Positions 1 to 4,831 of a DNA stretch of 5,569 nt are shown here, one piece after another. The DNA is from Gemmatimonadota bacterium (lineage in GTDB: Bacteria; Gemmatimonadota; Gemmatimonadetes; Longimicrobiales; Gaopeijiaceae): the NCBI GenBank assembly GCA_002731735.1, contig PCCM01000108.1:1-5569 (forward strand). The letters are read 5' to 3'. The stretch's first letter is position 1. The number at the start of each line of letters is the position of its first letter. The translations under genes were made by a program, and so were the position numbers. The notes under the pieces are model-generated. The model was not told the origin of the DNA and searched no databases. It saw nothing but the letters and a program-made list of their open reading frames with translations.

Positions 1-1
1 C

Positions 2-148
2 CCCCAGGCTTGGTACCAAGACTTCGGCGAGGGCAGATCTTTCTACACTTCGCTCGGCCACCGGGACGATATCTGGAGCAATGACCCGGTCTTCCGAGCC
101 CATGTCACCGGGGGCATCCGGTGGGCGCTGGGACTGGAGGAAGGCTAA
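2..148 (+). CDS. ThuA-like domain protein, C-terminal end (partial)
   Basis: The left edge cuts this gene; only the last 48 codons and a TAA stop are visible. The visible peptide starts PQAWYQDFGEGRSFYTSLGH, continues with a DDIWSNDPVF segment and an HVTGGIRWALG segment, and ends EEG. The pattern Gly-x-Gly-Arg-x-Phe-Tyr-x-x-Leu-Gly-His, then Asp-Pro-x-Phe, then His-x-x-Gly-Gly-Ile-x-Trp-Ala is the usual C-terminal end of ThuA-like (trehalose utilisation) domains, which have a glutamine-amidotransferase-like fold. In many environmental bacteria these domains belong to secreted proteins of uncertain, often sugar-related, function. The catalytic or binding part is outside the window, so no reaction can be assigned. 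The gene ends 4 bases before the stop of the convergent VOC gene, with no visible terminator between them. The family call is fairly firm; the function is open. Confidence 0.75.
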   Translation, partial: PQAWYQDFGEGRSFYTSLGHRDDIWSNDPVFRAHVTGGIRWALGLEEG

Positions 149-152
149 CCTC

Positions 153-689
153 CTACGAATACCGGATGAATTCGAGCAGATTCCCGTCCGGATCGCGGAT
201 ATAGACGCTCTGACCTACCGCGTCTCCACCGTCACGTCCGCCGGCCCGCTCCCCCTCCGCAACGATCTCCGCATCGGCACGCACTAGCACCTCGGCAAGC
301 GCGTCCTCTGAGCCTTCCCACACCCAACAGAAGTCGCCGCACGGCGGCTGCGCCGCGGCCGCTCGAAGCGTAAACGTCCCGCTCTGCCATAGAGACGGAC
401 GGTGGAAGTTGATCTTCTGATCGCCAAAGTGAATGGAAACGATTTGCCCAGCCTCACGCACGCCGAACCCGAGTTCGCGATAGAACGGCACCATCTCCTC
501 GACGTTCTGGATCGGAATCGCGACGTGATCGAGAGCCACGATCCCCCGCGCCTGGCTCATGGTTGCCGCGGCGCGACCAGCGAACGCGCTCGATGCCGAG
601 ACCGCAGCGCCCGTGGCGAGCACCTGTTTGATGAAGGAGCGACGGGCGCTGGACCGTCTCGAGATTATGGCCATTTTCGGACTGCTCAT
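153..689 (-). CDS. Tat-exported VOC/glyoxalase-fold protein
   Basis: This 178-residue protein belongs to the vicinal oxygen chelate (glyoxalase/bleomycin resistance/dioxygenase) superfamily. The N-terminus has a twin-arginine signal: ARRSFIK at residues 15-21, then a small-residue hydrophobic stretch to about 38, with possible cleavage after AFA (35-37) or AAA (40-42). One VOC module follows: LDHVAI (His55), FYRELGF (69-75), FGDQKINFH (88-96) and YIRDPDGNLLEF (163-174, Glu173). His55, His96 and Glu173 are plausible metal ligands. The FG-x-QKIN-x-H and YIRDPDGNL-I/L-E motifs resemble the small cytosolic glyoxalase-like proteins of the STM3117 type, here with an export signal added. VOC members catalyse isomerisation, ring cleavage or thiol transfer, and the substrate cannot be read from the sequence. 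The start at 689 gives a complete Tat signal and has AGGGGG five bases upstream. Met44 (MSQARG) is an alternative start that would give a cytosolic form. Confidence 0.85.
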   Translation of the reverse strand: MSSPKMAIISRRSSARRSFIKQVLATGAAVSASSAFAGRAAATMSQARGIVALDHVAIPIQNVEEMVPFYRELGFGVREAGQIVSIHFGDQKINFHRPSLWQSGTFTLRAAAAQPPCGDFCWVWEGSEDALAEVLVRADAEIVAEGERAGGRDGGDAVGQSVYIRDPDGNLLEFIRYS

Positions 690-690
690 C

Positions 691-736
691 GTTTCCCCCT
701 GAGCTTCACCTGAGTTTCACCTGTGTTTCCCCGTGA
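691..736. repeat. Four imperfect 11-12 base tandem repeats
   Basis: On the plus strand four consecutive units can be read: GTTTCCCCCTGA (691-702), GCTTCACCTGA (703-713), GTTTCACCTGT (714-724) and GTTTCCCCGTGA (725-736). The approximate consensus is GTTTCMCCTGA. The array starts one base upstream of the VOC start codon, so it lies in the 5' leader or promoter of that gene. Read on the minus strand, each copy gives an AGGTGAAAC-like or AGGGGGAAAC-like purine-rich motif resembling a ribosome binding site. The copies are about one helical turn apart, which would also suit a protein bound to one face of the DNA. The repeat is visible directly; any role is inference. Confidence 0.65.
695..700 (-). 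promoter_or_regulatory. Ribosome binding site of the VOC gene
   Basis: Read on the minus strand this is AGGGGG, five bases before the ATG at 689. It is a good Shine-Dalgarno match and supports the start that includes the Tat signal. It lies inside the first copy of the tandem repeats at 691-736. Confidence 0.6.
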
Positions 737-861
737 CTGGTCATGGGTGACAACAGTCCTCTTCCCAACACATTCTGTCCAGTCCTCTTGTCGGGCTTAA
801 CACTCGGTGCCCCTTAGGGGTCTATATTTCACGCTTGTGACGCCTCTAACCGGAGTATCTT
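737..861. promoter_or_regulatory. Divergent intergenic region with probable promoter
   Basis: The VOC gene (leftward) and the secreted-protein gene (rightward) diverge here, so promoters for both should lie in this stretch. For the rightward gene a TATATT at 823-828 could be a -10 element. The best upstream candidate, TTAACA at 797-802, is 20 bases away, longer than the usual 16-18. An 11-base palindrome, CCCCTTAGGGG (810-820), lies between them and could be an operator. I could not identify a convincing leftward promoter. Assignments are by eye and weak. Confidence 0.3.
852..855 (+). promoter_or_regulatory. Ribosome binding site of the secreted-protein gene
   Basis: GGAG lies six bases before the ATG at 862 and supports that start, which also gives a well-formed signal peptide. 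Confidence 0.6.
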
Positions 862-1287
862 ATGAAGCACGGCGCCCTTCTTACTGCCTTGCTCACTGCA
901 GCAGTGGTGGCCATGGCACCCGCACCGGCCTCGGCTCAAGACTTGGCCGGAATGTGGGAGCTCTCCCAGGAGACTGGACGCGGCACACGGACCTCGACGC
1001 TCTCACTTACCGTAGATGGCATGACGCTCACCGGGACTGTCACCACCACGGGTGGTGGTCGTCGTGGCGGCGGTGGTGGTGGTGGCCCCCAGGCCGTTGA
1101 GATCTCGGACGGGAAGATCGACGGGAGTTCGTTCTCGTTCACGCTCATCAGGACCTTCGGCGACAACACCATCACGCAGACGTACTCGGGTACCATCGAT
1201 GGTGCGACCCTCACAGGGACCATTGAGGGCGGCGGCCGCCGTGGCGGCGGACAGCCACGGCCGTTCACAGGGAAACGTCCCTCATAA
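862..1287 (+). CDS. Small secreted Gly-rich protein with LTGT repeats
   Basis: This 141-residue protein has a clear Sec signal peptide: Lys2-His3, a hydrophobic core about 5-19, and cleavage probably after ASA (23-25), so the mature form starts QDLAGMWELS. The mature part is rich in Thr, Gly and short beta-strand-like segments. Two similar segments stand out: VDGMTLTGTV followed by a GGGRRGG tract (51-75), and IDGATLTGTI followed by GGGRRGGG (112-130). Between them is SDGKIDGSSFSFTLIRTFGD (82-101). Proteins with this pattern (a Gly-x-Trp start, DG-x-x-LTGT units, an FTGKR-like end) occur as small exported proteins in environmental bacteria; I know of no assigned function. A role as a periplasmic or extracellular beta-sandwich or lipocalin-like protein is only a guess. 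Cys is absent, so it is not a lipoprotein. It starts a rightward unit of its own, divergent from the VOC gene. That it is a gene is well supported by the RBS, signal peptide and patterned sequence. Confidence 0.8.
   Translation: MKHGALLTALLTAAVVAMAPAPASAQDLAGMWELSQETGRGTRTSTLSLTVDGMTLTGTVTTTGGGRRGGGGGGGPQAVEISDGKIDGSSFSFTLIRTFGDNTITQTYSGTIDGATLTGTIEGGGRRGGGQPRPFTGKRPS
1051..1085 (+). repeat. GGN-rich low-complexity tract coding poly-Gly
   Basis: This run of GGT/GGC codons, interrupted by two Arg codons, encodes GGGRRGGGGGGG. A second, shorter version is at about 1228-1251. The preceding ACCACCAC (1042-1049) is complementary to the start of the tract, so the mRNA could form a hairpin here. 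Such tracts can change length by replication slippage in whole codons. Confidence 0.6.
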
Positions 1288-1633
1288 GCAGAGTTCCTGG
1301 TCGCAGCAAACGTTCCTGGTCGTTCTAACAGCGCCCCGAGTGGGCGACGACTCGGACTACGTGTCGAGGTTCTAAGCACAACGGGTTGAATACCCAGAGA
1401 CCGGAGTGCATGTCGCTGAGGTAGATCAGCCCGTTGTGCAGTTGGGGGGCCCAAGTGCAGGTCCCGCTACCACTCGTGCGGTTCAGTATCGGATTAGGTC
1501 TATCACCTCAGGACACACAGTTCGTTATTGCCTTTCTGCACACGTTGACCGACACCAGCTACGTCAACAATCCCGATCTGTCCAACCCGTTTGGCAATCC
1601 ATAACAAGTAGACAACTCAAACAAGCAAACGAC
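1288..1633. other. Gap of about 345 bases without an intact gene
   Basis: This gap separates the VOC/secreted-protein block from the taurine operon. It contains two copies of GTTCCTGGTCG (1293-1303 and 1312-1322) and the gene relic at 1325-1507. The remaining part, about 1511-1633, shows no convincing gene. One minus-strand frame there reads open and includes GQIGIVDVAG, which might be more of the same degraded gene in another frame, but this is too short to trust. No rho-independent terminator for tpa is evident; the only nearby inverted repeat (CCAA/TTGG at 1582-1594) has four pairs and no T run. Confidence 0.5.
1325..1507 (-). pseudogene. Relic of an LVIVD-repeat-like protein, C-terminal end
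   Basis: On the minus strand one frame is open for 60 codons after an in-frame TGA (1508-1510) and ends at TAG (1325-1327). Its middle part reads SGSGTCTW (about 1451-1474) followed by APQLHNGLIYLSDMHSGLWV (about 1391-1450). The pattern Trp, His/Tyr-Asn-Gly-x-Ile-Tyr, Ser-Asp-x-x-x-Gly-Leu-x-Val is what I recall from the final blade of LVIVD-repeat, beta-propeller-type secreted proteins. There is no start codon with a ribosome binding site, and upstream codons run into TGA and then TAG. The rest of the protein is missing, so I call it a decayed fragment rather than a gene. The tail after VFNPL does not look conserved. The match is from memory of the family and needs a search. A chance open frame is possible but does not explain the patterned residues. 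Confidence 0.5.
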
Positions 1634-3034
1634 TCAGCCCAAGACCTCCTGGCAACCGCGCTCGACGCCTACCTTCACCGCATCGACAATCTCGTCGACA
1701 TCCGCTCTGGTGACGATCAAGGGCGGGGCGATGTTGATGGTGTTGTTCAAGCCGGGAACGCTCCTGGTAGTCTTGCCAACCAGCACGCCCTCCTCGGTGA
1801 TCCTTCGCATGACCGCGTTCATCACGTCCTCGCTCACAGGCGTCCTCGAGGACTTGTCTTCCACGAGCTCCAGGCCGGCAAACAGTCCCTTGCCTCGGAC
1901 ATCCCCGACGTACTCGTAGTCGGACAGCTCCCGAAGGCGGTCGCAGAGGTAATCCCCAACCAAGCGAGCGTTTTCAACGAGGTCTTCCTCCTCGAGGATG
2001 CGCAGGTTCTCCAGGCCGGCCGCAAACCCGGCTGTGCAGCCACCGTACGTGCTGATGTCCCGGAAATAGGCGTACTTGCGACTCGGATCGTGGACGAACT
2101 TCTCGAAAATCTCGCTTCGCACGGCCGTAGCTGAGATCGGCGCGTAGGCGCTGGCCATGCCCTTGGCCATGGTCACGATGTCCGGCGTGAAGTCATAGTG
2201 CTCGAAACCGAACATCGACCCGGTCCGCCCAAAGCCGCAGACGACCTCATCGATGATCAAAATGACACCGTATCTTCCGCAGATCTCCTGAATGATGGGG
2301 TAGTATTCCTCGACCGGAGGAATGACACCGCCACCCGCCGTGATCGGCTCGAGAATGACGGCGCCCACCATCTCAGGACCTTCCTCCTGGATCACATCCT
2401 CCAGGGCACGGGCGCACTCAATGTTACAATCGGGATAGGCCAGGCCGAAGGGACAGCGATAGCACAGGGCGTGGGGGATGCCCACAAATCCGTCCGGGAA
2501 TGGGCCGTACGCCTCTTCGCGCTCCGGCTGACCTGATGCGGCCAGGCAGGCGATCGTGGTTCCGTGATAGTCACGGTCGCGGTACAGCACCTTGGACTTC
2601 GTGTTCTCGTTCAAGTGAGCGATCTGCCGAACCATCTTGAAGGCCTTTTCGTTGGCCTCGGAGCCGCTGCCTGCAAAAAAGACGTGGTCCAAACCGGGCA
2701 GTAGGTCGGTCAGTTTCTCTGCGAACTGGGCCGCCGGAATCGTCCCGGCTACTCCAGCGTAGTAGGGCAGCTTCACCAACTGGTCGTATATGACCCTCGC
2801 GATGCTCTCGCGCCCATAGCCGACGTTGACGCACCAAACGCCGCCCGAGGCGCCGTCCAGATACTCGTTTCCATCAATGTCCTTGAGCCGAGCCCCCTCG
2901 CCCTCAACGAAGACCTTCGGATCCTGCGACTCGAAAATCTTGTGCTGAACCATGTGATGCCACAGATGCTTCTTGTCCTTCTCGATGATGTCTCGGGCAT
3001 CATAATTGGACAGCAAGTCTTTCGTATCGGACAT
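1634..3034 (-). CDS. tpa: Taurine:pyruvate aminotransferase
   Basis: This 466-residue protein is a class III (fold type I) PLP-dependent aminotransferase of full length. Visible landmarks are GSGSEANEKAFK (122-133, phosphate-binding loop), YHGTT (156-160, aromatic stacking on PLP), LIIDEVVCGFGRTG (259-272, Asp262 binding the pyridine nitrogen) and TMAKGMASAYAP (288-299, Schiff-base Lys291). A CYRCPFGLAYPDCNIEC segment (191-207) with four cysteines also fits taurine:pyruvate aminotransferases as I recall them. The enzyme would transfer the amino group of taurine to pyruvate, giving sulfoacetaldehyde and L-alanine in the cytoplasm. The assignment to taurine rather than another omega-amino acid rests mainly on xsc, whose substrate is exactly this product, lying 30 bases upstream in the same direction. 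The start at 3034 has only a weak purine-rich AAGAGAAG about 11 bases upstream, so translation may partly depend on xsc. Beta-alanine or other omega-amino acid transaminase activity cannot be excluded. Confidence 0.88.
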   Translation of the reverse strand: MSDTKDLLSNYDARDIIEKDKKHLWHHMVQHKIFESQDPKVFVEGEGARLKDIDGNEYLDGASGGVWCVNVGYGRESIARVIYDQLVKLPYYAGVAGTIPAAQFAEKLTDLLPGLDHVFFAGSGSEANEKAFKMVRQIAHLNENTKSKVLYRDRDYHGTTIACLAASGQPEREEAYGPFPDGFVGIPHALCYRCPFGLAYPDCNIECARALEDVIQEEGPEMVGAVILEPITAGGGVIPPVEEYYPIIQEICGRYGVILIIDEVVCGFGRTGSMFGFEHYDFTPDIVTMAKGMASAYAPISATAVRSEIFEKFVHDPSRKYAYFRDISTYGGCTAGFAAGLENLRILEEEDLVENARLVGDYLCDRLRELSDYEYVGDVRGKGLFAGLELVEDKSSRTPVSEDVMNAVMRRITEEGVLVGKTTRSVPGLNNTINIAPPLIVTRADVDEIVDAVKVGVERGCQEVLG

Positions 3035-3064
3035 AGGTGTTTCTGCTTCTCTTGTGTCCTGCTT

Positions 3065-4795
3065 CTATTCCAGGCTCAGGTGTGCGTACTTGTCGAGATG
3101 GCGGGTCGGCATCTCCAGTGCGTCCCGTCGGAAAGGCTCCGCCAGCACCTTTTCTCCGCCCTCGACAACGGCGTTGATCACGCAGGGTTTGCCGGAAGCG
3201 ATGGCTTCCCGAACCACGTCCTGCACATCCTGGTAGTCCTCGACGGTAAACCCCTTGGCGCCCATCGCCTCGGCCACTTTGGCGAAATCGGGATTGTCCG
3301 GAAGGTTTACCCCGACGAAGCGGTCGCCGTAAAAGTCGATCTGATTCTTCTTCTCCGCCCCCCATTCGTGGTTGTTGATGACGATGGCGACGACCGGAAT
3401 GTCCTCCCGGACGGCGGTCATCACTTCGCTCAACCCACTGATACCCCATGCGCCGTCCCCCTGAATCGCGAAGACGGGCGCATCCGGCTTGCCAATCTTG
3501 GCCCCCATGGCGCAGCCGTAGGCGAACCCACAGTTGCCCCAGGTCAGGGCAGCGAGGTGCTGTCGGGGCCCGTTGAATCTGAGATACCCGTTGGTGATGG
3601 AGCAGGCATTGCCGATGTCCGTGGTCACCAGCGCGTCCTCGGGCAAAACGCGAGTCAGTTCCCAGAGAAAGCGCCGCGGATGCATCAGCTCGTTCGTAGA
3701 CGACGACCAGTCTTCGAGCTCCTTGTCCCACGTCTCCTTTTCCCTGGCTACGTCGGCGATGCGCTCTTCGTTTCTCTGCGTGTTCGGCTGGACGTTCTTC
3801 AACTCCCGCAGCAACTCCGTCGCGTACTCCTTCACGTCGGCCACGGAAAAGACGTTCGGAATCTTGCTCAAGCCCCATTGCTTCAGGTCTCTGTCCACCT
3901 GAATGAGCTTGGCCTCCTCGGGCCAGTAGGTGATCCCGTACTGGGGGAGCAGGCCGAAGATCCCCAGTCTGGTTCCCAAGGCCAACACCACATCCGCTTT
4001 GGCGAGGGTCCGCATGGCCGCCTTGGAGCCGCAGTAGCCGATCGGTCCGCAGCCGAGTTCGTGACTGTACGGGAAGGTGTCGTTGTGCAGATATGTGTTG
4101 ACCACCGGCGCGCTCAGGTACTCCGCCAAGGCCGTGATCTCGTCCAGGGCGTCGCCCTGACTGACGCCCGCCCCCGAGACGATCACTGGATAGTCGGCAG
4201 CCTTCAGCAGGCCGATCGCAGCTTCAATATCCCTGTGGGGCGGGCGACCCGCCCCCAGAGTCGGAGTGGCAACGATCTCATCTTCGATGTCGCCATAGAA
4301 ATAGTCCCGGGGAATGTTCAGGTGGGTCGGGCCGAGCTCGGCCTTGGCCCGATAGAAGCAGCGCCTGGCCAGCTCGGCCATACGATCCGGGCGGTTGACC
4401 CGCACCTGGTAGACCGTCTGCTTCTCGAACATGGGCATCTGGTCGAGCTCTTGAAAGCCGCCCGTACCGATCCCCTTGGACCCCGTCTCGGGAGTGATGG
4501 CCACTACCGGAGAATGCGCCCAGTACGCTGCAGCGATGGCGGAGACAAAATTCGCCGCGCCCGGCCCGTTCTGAGCAATGCAGGCCTGAGGCCTTCCGGT
4601 CACCCTGGCCAAACCGTCGGCAGCGTGCGCGGCCGCCTGCTCGTGGGCCACTGGAATGAACCGAATACCAGCGTCTGGGAACAGGTCCAGCGCGTCCATG
4701 AACGCCGATCCAACCAAGCCGAACACGTCCTTCACTCCTTCGGCCACGAGTGTCTCGACCAGCGCCTCAGAGGGGGTCATCTTTTTCTTCGCCAT
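3065..4795 (-). CDS. xsc: Sulfoacetaldehyde acetyltransferase
   Basis: This 576-residue thiamine-diphosphate enzyme has the usual family length and converts sulfoacetaldehyde plus phosphate to acetyl phosphate plus sulfite, the desulfonation step of taurine and isethionate breakdown. Domains are in the acetolactate-synthase order. The N-terminal pyrimidine-binding domain is about 5-170, with HEQAAAHAADG (51-61) supplying the ThDP-activating Glu52. The central domain is about 185-335. The C-terminal pyrophosphate-binding domain has GDGAWGISGLSEV (446-458) leading to INNHEWGAEKKNQ (473-485), the GDG...NN metal/ThDP motif. The NHEWGAEKKNQ-IDFYGDRFVG stretch is characteristic of Xsc and separates it from acetolactate synthase, oxalyl-CoA decarboxylase and sulfopyruvate decarboxylase. 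The start at 4795 follows GAGAGG by six bases; Met6 is a possible but less supported start. It lies between the symporter gene (36-base gap) and tpa (30-base gap). The acetyl phosphate would need a phosphotransacetylase, not in view. Confidence 0.95.
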   Translation of the reverse strand: MAKKKMTPSEALVETLVAEGVKDVFGLVGSAFMDALDLFPDAGIRFIPVAHEQAAAHAADGLARVTGRPQACIAQNGPGAANFVSAIAAAYWAHSPVVAITPETGSKGIGTGGFQELDQMPMFEKQTVYQVRVNRPDRMAELARRCFYRAKAELGPTHLNIPRDYFYGDIEDEIVATPTLGAGRPPHRDIEAAIGLLKAADYPVIVSGAGVSQGDALDEITALAEYLSAPVVNTYLHNDTFPYSHELGCGPIGYCGSKAAMRTLAKADVVLALGTRLGIFGLLPQYGITYWPEEAKLIQVDRDLKQWGLSKIPNVFSVADVKEYATELLRELKNVQPNTQRNEERIADVAREKETWDKELEDWSSSTNELMHPRRFLWELTRVLPEDALVTTDIGNACSITNGYLRFNGPRQHLAALTWGNCGFAYGCAMGAKIGKPDAPVFAIQGDGAWGISGLSEVMTAVREDIPVVAIVINNHEWGAEKKNQIDFYGDRFVGVNLPDNPDFAKVAEAMGAKGFTVEDYQDVQDVVREAIASGKPCVINAVVEGGEKVLAEPFRRDALEMPTRHLDKYAHLSLE

Positions 4796-4801
4796 CTCTA
4801 G

Positions 4802-4807
4802 CCTCTC
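4802..4807 (-). promoter_or_regulatory. Ribosome binding site of xsc
   Basis: GAGAGG on the minus strand lies six bases before the ATG at 4795. It is strong enough to favour this start over Met6 and lies inside the 36-base gap after the symporter gene. Confidence 0.65.
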
Positions 4808-4831
4808 AGTTGCCCACGAAAAGACCCGAAA

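Noticed and set aside
1042..1059. Inverted repeat ACCACCAC / GTGGTGGT
   Set aside because: It follows from neighbouring Thr (ACC) and Gly (GGT) codons within a coding sequence, so no separate regulatory role is supported.
1269..1282. Hairpin AGGGA-AACG-TCCCT at the end of the secreted-protein gene
   Set aside because: The stem has only five pairs, lies inside the coding sequence before the stop codon and has no T run, so I do not call it a terminator.
936..1454. Minus-strand open frame opposite the secreted-protein gene
   Set aside because: It is Pro/Arg-rich because it is antisense to the Gly codon tracts. It runs in a different frame from the LVIVD-like relic and has no signal or domain of its own.
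1582..1594. Possible terminator CCAA...TTGG downstream of tpa
   Set aside because: Four base pairs and no following T run on the minus strand; too weak.
1406..2134. Plus-strand open frame of 242 codons covering the gap and the end of tpa
   Set aside because: Most of it is antisense to the C-terminal part of tpa. It has no ribosome binding site or recognisable motif.
3065..4795. Acetolactate synthase as an alternative identity for the ThDP enzyme
   Set aside because: The NHEWGAEKKNQ region after the GDG motif is characteristic of Xsc, and the adjacent aminotransferase and spacing fit taurine degradation.
2942..4801. Very long plus-strand open frame (619 codons) opposite xsc and the start of tpa
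   Set aside because: It is the antisense shadow of xsc/tpa. Its translation has no recognisable domain, while the minus strand encodes two complete known enzymes.
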